From 66-474 sp036278635 (lineage in GTDB: Bacteria > Pseudomonadota > Gammaproteobacteria > Xanthomonadales > Rhodanobacteraceae): a DNA stretch of 64,000 nucleotides. The stretch covers positions 1 through 64,000 of the forward strand of contig DASUKQ010000103.1 of the NCBI GenBank assembly GCA_036278635.1, in the 5' to 3' direction. Each line of letters starts with the position of its first letter. Positions within the stretch are counted from its first letter, which is position 1. The position numbers and the translations under genes were made by a program. This document shows positions 45,109 through 52,978 of this stretch, one piece after another. A model generated the notes under the pieces. The model ran no database searches. It worked only from the letters and a program-made list of their open reading frames with translations, and had not been told where the DNA came from.

Positions 45109-45557
45109 GTGGGAGCGACACGGTCGAGGTGTTCACCGACGGCGCCTGTCTCGGCAACCCGGGACCCGGCGGCTGGGCGGCGTTGCTGCGCTGGCGCGGC
45201 AGTGAAAAGCTGCTTGCGGGCGGAGAGGCGAATACCACCAACAACCGCATGGAGTTGACGGCGGCGATCGTGGCGCTGGAGTCGCTGAAGCGGGAATGCA
45301 GCGTGCTGCTCACCACCGATTCGCAGTACGTTCGCCACGGGATCGAGCAATGGCTGGAACGGTGGCGCGCCAACGGATGGAAAACCGCCGGCCGGCAGCC
45401 CGTCAAGAATCAGGATCTGTGGGAACGCCTTGCCGCGGCGAGTGCGCGCCACAGGGTGCGCTGGGCGTGGGTGCGCGGGCACAGCGGACACCCGGAAAAC
45501 GAACGGGTCGATCGCGCTGCGCGCGAACAGGCCGAGCGCTTGAAGGAACGGCCATGA
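45105..45557 (+). CDS. rnhA: Ribonuclease HI
   Basis: 150 residues. Cuts RNA in RNA-DNA hybrids. Catalytic acidic set visible: Asp12 in VFTDGAC, Glu in NRMELTAAI (about 50), Asp in TTDSQYV (about 72), His in RGHSGHPENERVD and its final Asp. ATGs at 45099 and 45105 are alternative starts; the latter overlaps the previous stop. Coupled to dnaQ by ATGA. Confidence 0.96.
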   Translation: MSGSDTVEVFTDGACLGNPGPGGWAALLRWRGSEKLLAGGEANTTNNRMELTAAIVALESLKRECSVLLTTDSQYVRHGIEQWLERWRANGWKTAGRQPVKNQDLWERLAAASARHRVRWAWVRGHSGHPENERVDRAAREQAERLKERP

Positions 45558-46282
45558 CGCGCAAGGTGGTCCTGGACACCGAGACGACCGGACTCGAGGT
45601 CGAACGCGGACATCGGGTGATCGAGATCGGATGCGTGGAACTGGTCGATCGACGTCCGAGCGGGCGCACGTTCCAGCGATACGTGAATCCGGAACGGGCC
45701 ATCGACCCTGGCGCGGTGGCGGTCCACGGCATTACCAACGAGTTCCTGCGCGACAAGCCGAGGTTCGCGGAAATTGCAGGCGATCTCGTGGCATTCGTCG
45801 ATGGCGCGGAATTGCTGATCCACAACGCGGCGTTCGATACCGCCTTTCTCGACGACGAGTTACGGCGCGCCGGAAGCGTTTACGGACAGCTCGGCGACCA
45901 CGTGACGATCGTGGATACGCTCGACCTCGCGCGCAAGAAATACCCGGGCCAGAAGAACACCCTCGATGCGCTGTGCAAACGGCTGGGGGTCGACAACAGT
46001 CGCCGCGAAGTCCACGGGGCCCTGCTTGACGCGCATCTGCTGGCCGACGTCTGGGTCGCGATGACCGCCGGGCAGACGGACTTGGCACTGGGCAGCGGCG
46101 AGCCGCATGCAAGGAACGGCGCCACCGCTGTGGACCCGACCATCGCCGGGCTTGACGTGCGACCGCGGGTATTGCGGGCCTCGGCGGAAGAAACCGCAGC
46201 CCACGCCGCGCGGCTGGATGCGCTGGACCGCGCCAGCGGCCAAGGCAGCCTGTGGCGGCGCGGGGACACCGTCGGCGGATAG
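45554..46282 (+). CDS. dnaQ: DNA polymerase III epsilon subunit, proofreading exonuclease
   Basis: 242 residues. 3'-5' exonuclease of the replicase core. ExoI Asp8/Glu10 in LDTETTGL, ExoII HNAAFD, ExoIII HGALLDAHLLADV. The C-terminus keeps the part that binds the alpha subunit (about 190-242), ending QGSLWRR. Last gene of yafS-rnhA-dnaQ. Confidence 0.96.
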   Translation: MTRKVVLDTETTGLEVERGHRVIEIGCVELVDRRPSGRTFQRYVNPERAIDPGAVAVHGITNEFLRDKPRFAEIAGDLVAFVDGAELLIHNAAFDTAFLDDELRRAGSVYGQLGDHVTIVDTLDLARKKYPGQKNTLDALCKRLGVDNSRREVHGALLDAHLLADVWVAMTAGQTDLALGSGEPHARNGATAVDPTIAGLDVRPRVLRASAEETAAHAARLDALDRASGQGSLWRRGDTVGG

Positions 46283-46357
46283 CTCGCTTCGCGCGAGGTT
46301 TCATGATCGTGCTGCCCGGGGACGCCGGATCGCGTGGTGCGCCGGCATGGCGCCCGG

Positions 46358-47062
46358 TCACCTGATCCTGACCAGCACCGCGGTGATGTTGTCGCGGCCG
46401 CCGGCATCGAGCGCGGCGAGCAGCAGGTGGTCCACGCATTCCTGCGCCGCAAGATCGGTTCGCGACAACGTCGCGGCGATGCGGGCATCGTCCAGCTCCT
46501 CGGTCAGGCCGTCGCTGCAGAGCAGAAACTGCATGCCGGACGAGCAACGCCCCGTCAGCGGCTCGATCCTGAGGATTTCGGGCGGCGTGATGCCAAGTGC
46601 TTGCGTGATCTGGTTGCGCTGTGGATGCGTACGGGCCTCATCGGCGGTGAGGGTGCCGTTGTCGACGAGTTCCTGCACGACCGAGTCGTCACGGGACAAC
46701 TGCCGGAGCTCGCCCTGCGACCACAGGTAGATGCGGCTGTCGCCGACCCATGCGATTTCGAAATCGTGGTCGTCGCCGAGTTTCAACGCCGCAAGCGTGG
46801 TGCCCATCGGCAGCGTGGCATCATCCCTCGGACAGGCGAGGATCGCGTCGCTGGCGCGCAACGTCGCTTCACTCAGGTCGGCCCCCGCGGCAACGGACTC
46901 CACGACCGCAGTCCTTGCCATCGCGCTGGCGATCTCGCCGTGCGCGTGGCCGCCAAGGCCGTCGGCGACGAGAAACAGTCCGAGCGCGCCATCGGCCCAG
47001 TAGGTGTCTTCGTTGTGTTCGCGACGCAACCCGGCGTGGGTCGCGTGTCCGAATTCGATCAT
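46358..47062 (-). CDS. PP2C-type serine/threonine protein phosphatase
   Basis: 234 residues. A Mn/Mg-dependent phosphatase of the bacterial Stp/PrpC group. All motifs are present: RREHNEDTY, VADGLGGHAHGE, MGTTLAALKL, WVGDSRIYLW, CSDGLTEELDD and GGRDNITAVLV. No Hanks-type kinase is encoded nearby, so its target is open. It lies downstream of a hypothetical gene and psd on the same strand. Confidence 0.92.
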   Translation of the reverse strand: MIEFGHATHAGLRREHNEDTYWADGALGLFLVADGLGGHAHGEIASAMARTAVVESVAAGADLSEATLRASDAILACPRDDATLPMGTTLAALKLGDDHDFEIAWVGDSRIYLWSQGELRQLSRDDSVVQELVDNGTLTADEARTHPQRNQITQALGITPPEILRIEPLTGRCSSGMQFLLCSDGLTEELDDARIAATLSRTDLAAQECVDHLLLAALDAGGRDNITAVLVRIR

Positions 47063-47126
47063 GGCGAACGCGCGCGGGCGCGGGCTGGGGGAGGGGCGGC
47101 CGGACGGATCGGCGATGGATGTGGCG

Positions 47127-47513
47127 TCAAGCCTCGTTCCCGTTGGATTCCAGGCGTGAAGAGAACACCTTCAATTCGCGCATGATGCGCAACACGTGAC
47201 GATGCAGTTCCTCGCTCTCCGGCGCGGTGGCGTTGCGCGTCTCGTGATATACCAGTGCGAGCCACAGCGCCAGGCCCCGCATGCGCACCTGCACGTTGTC
47301 GGAGCGGGCGCGGTCGTAGCCGACGTCGAGGCCGCCGGTGGTGACCCCTTCTTCGGTCTGGGTTCCGTACAGGGCAGGATCCGCACTTTCTGCGACGCTG
47401 TCGCACTCGCGACCAATCAACTCGGCGAGTTGTTCGCGATAGGAGCGCGGCAGCTCCAGGCTGCGCTGCTCGATTTCGGCGAGTTGGCGCCGCAGTCGCG
47501 CGCTGTGGCTCAT
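47127..47513 (-). CDS. Conserved-looking hypothetical protein
   Basis: A 128-residue, mainly helical, charged protein without signal peptide, membrane segment or motif that I recognise. The N-terminus SARLRRQLAEIEQRSLELPRSYREQLAEL is likely coiled coil. The ATG at 47513 is used; a GTG at 47594 would give 155 residues. It lies between psd and the phosphatase gene on the same strand, 64 bp before the latter. Confidence 0.6.
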   Translation of the reverse strand: MSHSARLRRQLAEIEQRSLELPRSYREQLAELIGRECDSVAESADPALYGTQTEEGVTTGGLDVGYDRARSDNVQVRMRGLALWLALVYHETRNATAPESEELHRHVLRIMRELKVFSSRLESNGNEA

Positions 47514-47646
47514 GGCCGTGACACGCGTGACAAGGCGCCGGAGGTAATTGCCCCCCGATTTCGGATGTTCTGGGACCAACGACAGGTTCCTCACGCAGAT
47601 TCACCATTCCCCTGCATCCGGCGATTGTGCCTTGATCACGGGTCGC

Positions 47647-48486
47647 CTACAAATGCCCCAGCCGTTGGCCGACCTGAACGCGTGACCCGCTTGCGAAGGT
47701 CCGGTCGAGCCGCCCCGGCCGCGGCAGCAGCACGATCACCGTGGAACCCATTTCGAAGCGTCCCATCTCCGCGAAGCGGGCCAGCCGAATCCCGTGTCCA
47801 CGCCAGTCGCGCCGGGTCATCGCCCGCGCGTACGGGGGCACTTCCGGCCCGCTCCAGACGGTGGTGATTCCCGATACCAGCATTGCGCCGACCAAAGCCA
47901 CCACGAAGGGTCCGCGGCTTCCGTGGAAGTGGCAGATCAGCCGCTCGTTGCGCGCGAACAGACGGGGGATCCCCGCCACCGGCCCCGGCGCGACGCTGAA
48001 CAGCCGCCCGGGAACGTGCAGGGTTTCGACCAGCTCGCCGTCAAGGGGCATGTGTACCCGGTGATAGTCGCGTGGAGAAAGGTAGATCGTCACGAAGCAC
48101 CCTTCGCGAAGGTTCGCGGCCCATGCCTCGTCGGCGACCAGTTCGGCGATCGTATAGTCGCGACCCTTGGCTTGCAGGATGCGACCCCCGTCGACATTGC
48201 CGATCTGGCTGATCGTGCCATCCGCGGGGCTCACGACCGTGGCGTCGTCGCCATCCGCATGCCGCGCACCCACGCGCAACGCGCGCGTGAAGAATGCATT
48301 GAACGTCCGGTACGCGCGCGGGTCGGGTTGCGCCGCTTCGGTCATGTCCACGCCGTAGGCCCGGACCACCCGGCGGATCAGGAAATCCTTCCAGGGTTGC
48401 CAGCTCCAGCGCGTCGCCTTCCGCACGATGCCGCTCAAGGTCTTTTGCGGGACGAGGTATTGCAGCAGCGTGGGGATCGTCATCAT
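47647..48486 (-). CDS. psd: Phosphatidylserine decarboxylase
   Basis: 279-residue proenzyme making phosphatidylethanolamine at the inner membrane. Self-cleavage and pyruvoyl formation occur at the Ser of the motif EMGSTVIVL (usual LGST, here MGST). Other markers: FNAFFTRAL, VSPADGTISQIG, YLSPRDYHRVHMP and CHFHGSRGPF. Start ATGATG at 48486/48483. Divergent from prmB. Confidence 0.95.
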   Translation of the reverse strand: MMTIPTLLQYLVPQKTLSGIVRKATRWSWQPWKDFLIRRVVRAYGVDMTEAAQPDPRAYRTFNAFFTRALRVGARHADGDDATVVSPADGTISQIGNVDGGRILQAKGRDYTIAELVADEAWAANLREGCFVTIYLSPRDYHRVHMPLDGELVETLHVPGRLFSVAPGPVAGIPRLFARNERLICHFHGSRGPFVVALVGAMLVSGITTVWSGPEVPPYARAMTRRDWRGHGIRLARFAEMGRFEMGSTVIVLLPRPGRLDRTFASGSRVQVGQRLGHL

Positions 48487-48570
48487 GAAAGTCTAGCTGC
48501 GGATCGATCCGGAAAAAGCGGTGCGGATCCGTCCCGCATCTATACTTCGCGCTTTCCCGCGCCCGCCGTC

Positions 48571-49497
48571 ATGACCGACGAACTCGCCACCATCGTCGAT
48601 TTGATCCGCTACGCCGCGAGCCGCTTCAACGCGGCCGGGCTGGTGTTCGGCCACAGCCACGACAACGCCATCGACGAGGCGACGCACCTGGTGTTGTCCT
48701 CGTTGCACCTGCCGCCCGACCTGCCGCCCGCCTACGGCGGTGCCCGGGTGACGGCCGGGGAAAAATCCCGCGTGCTGGCGTTGATCGAGCGCCGCATCGA
48801 AACCCGCGAGCCGGTCGCGTACCTGGTCGGCGAGGTCTGGTTCGCGGGCATGCCGTTCAAATCCGACCCGCGCGCGCTGGTGCCGCGATCGCCGATCGGG
48901 GAACTGATCGAGCGCGGGTTTTCGCCGTGGCTGGACGGGCGCGACGTCGAGGGCGTGCTCGACCTGTGCACGGGATCGGGCTGCATCGGGATCGCGATCG
49001 CGGCGCATCATCCGCGCTGGCGGGTGGATATCGCGGACCTCAGTGAGGACTCCCTCGCGCTCGCGCGCGAGAACATCGCGTTGCATGGTGTCGAACGGAG
49101 CGTGCGTGCGGTGCGGTCCGACCTGTTCGCGGGCCTGGCCGGCGAACGCTACGACCTGATCGTGTCGAATCCGCCTTACGTCACCGATGCCGAATACGCC
49201 GCGTTGCCGGGCGAGTACGCGCACGAGCCGAAACTCGGGTTGACGGCCGGCGCGGACGGTCTCGACATCGCGCTGCGGATCCTGCGCGATGCCCCCGAAC
49301 ACCTGGGCGATGACGGGCTGCTGATCGTCGAGGTCGGGGAAAGCGAGCGCGCCTTGGCCGAACTGCTGCCCGAAGTACCCTTCGTGTGGATCGACTTCGA
49401 GGTCGGGCCGATGGGTGTGTTCGTGCTGGAGCGAAACGATCTGGCCGAACATGCCGGCGCGATTCGCGCGGTGGCGGCGACGCGAAGGGCCCGTTGA
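48571..49497 (+). CDS. prmB: Ribosomal protein L3 N5-glutamine methyltransferase
   Basis: 308 residues. Methylates a Gln of L3 before its assembly. N-terminal helical domain, then a class I methyltransferase with DLCTGSGCIGIAIA and the Gln-binding NPPY motif (VSNPPYVTDAEY). The HEPKLGL and AGADGLDI blocks favour PrmB over PrmC. It overlaps or abuts the next gene. Confidence 0.93.
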   Translation: MTDELATIVDLIRYAASRFNAAGLVFGHSHDNAIDEATHLVLSSLHLPPDLPPAYGGARVTAGEKSRVLALIERRIETREPVAYLVGEVWFAGMPFKSDPRALVPRSPIGELIERGFSPWLDGRDVEGVLDLCTGSGCIGIAIAAHHPRWRVDIADLSEDSLALARENIALHGVERSVRAVRSDLFAGLAGERYDLIVSNPPYVTDAEYAALPGEYAHEPKLGLTAGADGLDIALRILRDAPEHLGDDGLLIVEVGESERALAELLPEVPFVWIDFEVGPMGVFVLERNDLAEHAGAIRAVAATRRAR

Positions 49498-49499
49498 CC

Positions 49500-50051
49500 G
49501 TGGAGATCGTCACCGCGCGGCTGCGTCTGGATGCCCTGCAACGCGAAGACGCGGATGCGCTGTTCGCGTACCGCGGCGACCCCGTGGTGAGCCGTTACCA
49601 GGGTTGGAAACCTGCGTCCGCCACGGAAGCCGGGCGTTTCATCGAGGCGCAGCTGGGCGTGGTGCCGGACACGCCGGACACCTGGTGGCAGCGCGCGATC
49701 CGGCTGCGAGATTCCGGGGAACTGATCGGCGACCTCGGATTGCATTTCATGGATACGGATGCCGTGGAGCTGGGAATCACCCTGGCGCCGGCGCACCAGC
49801 GCCAGGGTTACGCCCGCGAGGCACTCGAGGTGATGCTGGACTTCGTCTTCGGCGGTTTGCACAAGCATCGCGTCGTCGCTTCGGTCGATCCGCGCAACGC
49901 GGCCTGCGTCAAGTTGCTCGAAGAGCTCGGCATGCGCCGCGAGGCGCATTTCCGCCAAAGCGTGCGCTGCGGCGACGAATGGGCCGACGACCTGGTGTTT
50001 GCGCTGCTGGAACGGGAATGGCTGGCGGCGCCGACGTGCGAAGACGGCTAA
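49500..50051 (+). CDS. GNAT-family N-acetyltransferase (RimJ/RimL-like)
   Basis: 183 residues. The acetyl-CoA loop is QRQGYAREAL, with the preceding ELGITLAP and the later VDPRNAACVKLLEELGMRREAHF typical of the RimJ/RimL group that acetylates protein N-termini or small molecules. Substrate unknown. The GTG at 49500 is used; TTG at 49494 overlapping the prmB stop is possible. Ends 25 bp before aroC. Confidence 0.82.
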   Translation: MEIVTARLRLDALQREDADALFAYRGDPVVSRYQGWKPASATEAGRFIEAQLGVVPDTPDTWWQRAIRLRDSGELIGDLGLHFMDTDAVELGITLAPAHQRQGYAREALEVMLDFVFGGLHKHRVVASVDPRNAACVKLLEELGMRREAHFRQSVRCGDEWADDLVFALLEREWLAAPTCEDG

Positions 50052-50076
50052 GCTTGCCCATCCCGACGTCGTCGCG

Positions 50077-51204
50077 ATGCCAGCCGTGTCCTCCAACACC
50101 TTCGGAAAATTGTTCGCGGTCACGACCTTCGGTGAATCGCATGGCCCGGCGATCGGCTGCGTGATCGACGGTTGCCCGCCCGGTGTCGCGATTGCGCCCG
50201 ACGATTTCGTCCACGACCTTGCGCGGCGCGCGACCGGCAGGTCGCGCTTCACTTCGCAACGCCACGAGGCGGACACCGTGGAGATCCTGTCGGGTGTGTA
50301 CGAAGGCCGGACCACCGGCACGCCCGTCGCACTGCTGATCCGCAACACCGATGCGCGCCCGAAGGATTACGCCGCGATCGCCGACACGTTTCGCCCCGGG
50401 CACGCGGACTACACCTATTGGCAGAAATACGGCATCCGCGATCCGCGCGGCGGCGGCCGTGCCTCGGCGCGCGAAACGACCATGCGCGTCGCGGCGGCCG
50501 TGCTCGCGAAGAAGTGGCTGGCCGACAGGCACGGCGTCGAAGTGCACGGCTGGCTGGCGCAGATGGGCGACGTGGTGCCGGATTTGCCGGCCGATGCAGG
50601 CATCGACTTCGACGTGGTCGAGTCCAATCCGTTCTTCTGGCCGGTCGCGGCGCAGGTGCCGGAACTGGAAGGGCGCATCAACGCGTTGCGCAAGGCCGGC
50701 GATTCGTGTGGTGCGCGGGTGAACGTGGTCGCGACCGGCGTGCCGCCCGGCTGGGGCGAACCGGTGTACGGGAAGCTGGACGCCGAACTGGCATCCGCGC
50801 TGATGTCTATCAACGCCGCCAGGGGCGTGGAAATCGGCGCCGGGTTCATCAGTGTCGCCCAGCACGGCAGCGAACATCGCGACGAAATGTCTTTGGACGG
50901 TTTTGCGTCCAACCACGCGGGCGGCATACTGGGCGGTATTTCGACCGGACAGGACATCGTGGCGTCGGTTGCCCTGAAACCGACTTCGAGCATTCCCACG
51001 CCGGGTCGTAGCGTAAACACCGCCGGCGAGGAAGTGGAAGTGCGCACCACGGGCCGCCACGATCCCTGCGTCGGCATCCGCGCCACCCCGATCGCCGAGG
51101 CGATGGTGGCACTGGTGCTGATGGACCAGGCCCTGCGGCACCGCGCACAGTGCGGCGATGTCGGCGACGTGGCCCCGCGCATTCCCGGGGCCTGCGGTCG
51201 ATGA
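50077..51204 (+). CDS. aroC: Chorismate synthase
   Basis: 375 residues. FMN-dependent last step of the shikimate pathway. Signatures: GESHGPAIGCVIDG, RGGGRASARETTMRVAAA and the C-terminal KPTSSIPTPGRSVN and GRHDPCVGIRA. The product chorismate feeds the trp genes at the end of this block. Followed by a microsatellite and asd. Confidence 0.97.
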   Translation: MPAVSSNTFGKLFAVTTFGESHGPAIGCVIDGCPPGVAIAPDDFVHDLARRATGRSRFTSQRHEADTVEILSGVYEGRTTGTPVALLIRNTDARPKDYAAIADTFRPGHADYTYWQKYGIRDPRGGGRASARETTMRVAAAVLAKKWLADRHGVEVHGWLAQMGDVVPDLPADAGIDFDVVESNPFFWPVAAQVPELEGRINALRKAGDSCGARVNVVATGVPPGWGEPVYGKLDAELASALMSINAARGVEIGAGFISVAQHGSEHRDEMSLDGFASNHAGGILGGISTGQDIVASVALKPTSSIPTPGRSVNTAGEEVEVRTTGRHDPCVGIRATPIAEAMVALVLMDQALRHRAQCGDVGDVAPRIPGACGR

Positions 51205-51223
51205 TGCATCGCTTTATGCTTTT

Positions 51224-51340
51224 CCCGATTCCCGATTCCCGATTCCCGATTCCCGATTCCCGATTCCCGATTCCCGATTCCCGATTCCCGATCCCGATCC
51301 CGATCCCGATCCCGATCCCGATCCCGATCCCGATCCCGAT
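51224..51340. repeat. Compound microsatellite: nine CCCGATT then nine CCCGAT
   Basis: The heptamers run 51224-51286 and the hexamers 51287-51340, all perfect, ending in CCCGGGTCCC. The array fills most of the 166-bp aroC-asd gap and ends 30 bp before the asd start. Confidence 0.95.
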
Positions 51341-51370
51341 CCCGGGTCCCGAGGTGCGAAAGAGTCTCAC

Positions 51371-52399
51371 GTGAACAAGAAACCCCAATACAACATCGCG
51401 ATGGTCGGCGCCACCGGCACGGTCGGCGAAACGCTGTTGTCGATCCTCGAGGAACGCGGGTTCCCGGTCGCGGAACTGGTGCCGCTTGCCAGCGATCGCT
51501 CGGCCGGAAGCAAACTGACGTTCCGCGGCAAGCAGGTCGCGGTGCGTGACCTGGCCGGGTACGACTTTTCCGGTATCGACGTCGCGTTCTTTTCGGCCGG
51601 GGCGGCGGTCAGTCGGCAGCACGTGCCGCGTGCCGTCGAGGCAGGCGCCGTGGTGATCGACAACACTTCGGAATTCCGCGACGCGGATGACGTGCCGTTG
51701 GTGGTGAGCGAAGTCAACCCGCACGCGATCGCCGAGTACCCCCATCGCAACATCATCGCCAATCCGAATTGCTCGACCATGCAGATGCTGGTGGCGCTGG
51801 CGCCGATCCACCGCGCGGCCCGCATCGAGCGCATCAACGTGGCGACCTACCAGTCGGTATCCGGCGCCGGGCGCTCCGGGATCGAGGAACTGGGTCGGCA
51901 GACGGCTGATTTGCTCAACTTCCGCGAGGTGGAGCCCTCGAAGTTCCCGGCCCAGATCGCGTTCAACGTGATTCCGCAGGGCGGTGATTTCATGGAAAAC
52001 GGTTACACGACCGAGGAGATGAAGCTGGTCCGGGAAACCCGCAAGATCCTCGAGGATGACGCGATTCTGGTGAACCCGACGGTCGTGCGGGTACCCGTGT
52101 TCTTCGGTCACTCCGAGGCGGTTCACATAGAGACCCGCGACAGGATCGATGCGGCCACGGCCCGTGCGCTGCTGGAGGCCGCGCCGGGCGTGGTGGTGGT
52201 CGACGAGCGCAAGGCCGGCGGTTACCCGACGCCGGTCGGCCATGCCGCGGGCAAGGATGCGGTGTTCGTCGGCCGGATCCGCGAGGACATCTCGCACCCG
52301 AATGGGCTGGACTTGTGGGTGGTGTCCGACAACATCCGCAAGGGCGCCGCGCTGAACGCGGTCCAGGTCGCGGAGATCCTGATTCGCGAGTATCTTTAG
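51371..52399 (+). CDS. asd: Aspartate-semialdehyde dehydrogenase
   Basis: 342 residues. NADPH-dependent second step of the aspartate pathway (lysine/diaminopimelate, threonine, methionine). Nucleotide site MVGATGTVGE, catalytic Cys in NPNCSTMQML (about 134), substrate His in FFGHSE. The GTG start at 51371 fits the family N-terminus; GAGG lies 16 bp before and GAAAGAG 6-12 bp before. The frame is also open back through the microsatellite to 51158, which would add an SRFPIPD- and PD-repeat tail; I regard this as chance. Confidence 0.95.
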   Translation: MNKKPQYNIAMVGATGTVGETLLSILEERGFPVAELVPLASDRSAGSKLTFRGKQVAVRDLAGYDFSGIDVAFFSAGAAVSRQHVPRAVEAGAVVIDNTSEFRDADDVPLVVSEVNPHAIAEYPHRNIIANPNCSTMQMLVALAPIHRAARIERINVATYQSVSGAGRSGIEELGRQTADLLNFREVEPSKFPAQIAFNVIPQGGDFMENGYTTEEMKLVRETRKILEDDAILVNPTVVRVPVFFGHSEAVHIETRDRIDAATARALLEAAPGVVVVDERKAGGYPTPVGHAAGKDAVFVGRIREDISHPNGLDLWVVSDNIRKGAALNAVQVAEILIREYL

Positions 52400-52495
52400 G
52401 CGCCCAGCGACGTTTGCCGCGGCCGGCCCGATCCGACGGGGCTTGCAGGCGGCGTTGCGGAATCGGGCCGCGTGAACGAATCCGGGAGGATGGAG

Positions 52496-52837
52496 ATGAG
52501 GTGGATTTTGCAAGACAGATTCATGCTGGCCGGACTGCTTGTCGTCTGCGCGGGTATTCCCATGGCGGTCCAGGCCGCCCCGGGCGGGCAGGCGGATTCC
52601 CCGGCCGCCGAATCCCATCGCGGCAGCGAGGTGCGGGCACAGTTGAAGGACGTCGATGCGAAAATTTCGACCGCACGCGCCCACAATGCCGACTTGCAGG
52701 CGCAGGTGACCCGCCTGGAACAGCAGAACGCCGAACGCAGCAAACAGTTGCAGCAACGTGACGCCGAGATCGCGGCTTTGCAAAAGAAGCTGCAGGCGGC
52801 CGGCGTGCCGCCGTCCCCATCTTCCACGGACCGCTGA
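52496..52837 (+). CDS. Small exported coiled-coil protein
   Basis: About 113 residues. Signal peptide (LAGLLVVCAGIPMAVQA) and a mature helix with strong heptads (NADLQAQVTRLEQQNAERSKQLQQRDAEIAALQKKL), then a Pro/Ser tail. GGGAGGA lies just before the ATG at 52496; ATG 52490 and GTG 52472 are alternatives. It stands between asd and fimV. The LEQQNAER-type coiled coil recalls the one in FimV, so a pilus or cell-wall role is conceivable but not shown. Confidence 0.7.
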   Translation: MRWILQDRFMLAGLLVVCAGIPMAVQAAPGGQADSPAAESHRGSEVRAQLKDVDAKISTARAHNADLQAQVTRLEQQNAERSKQLQQRDAEIAALQKKLQAAGVPPSPSSTDR

Positions 52838-52978
52838 GCGGGCGACGTGCCGCTCGTCCGCCGGCGGGCCCGCAGGCTTGGTGATCGGCGGGTTCTGCAA
52901 TACTCTTGCGCTGCGCACGGGCGCGCGCCGATGGCCGCCGCTCCCGGTGTGGCCGGTGACCGGGAGGGGTCGTGTGTC

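Noticed and set aside
51224..51340. CRISPR-like short repeats before asd
   Set aside because: Uninterrupted 7-mers and 6-mers without spacers: a microsatellite.
51158..51370. N-terminal repeat-coded extension of Asd
   Set aside because: The frame is open by chance because the heptamers total 63 nt; the GTG at 51371 fits the family N-terminus, and the extension would overlap the aroC 3' end.
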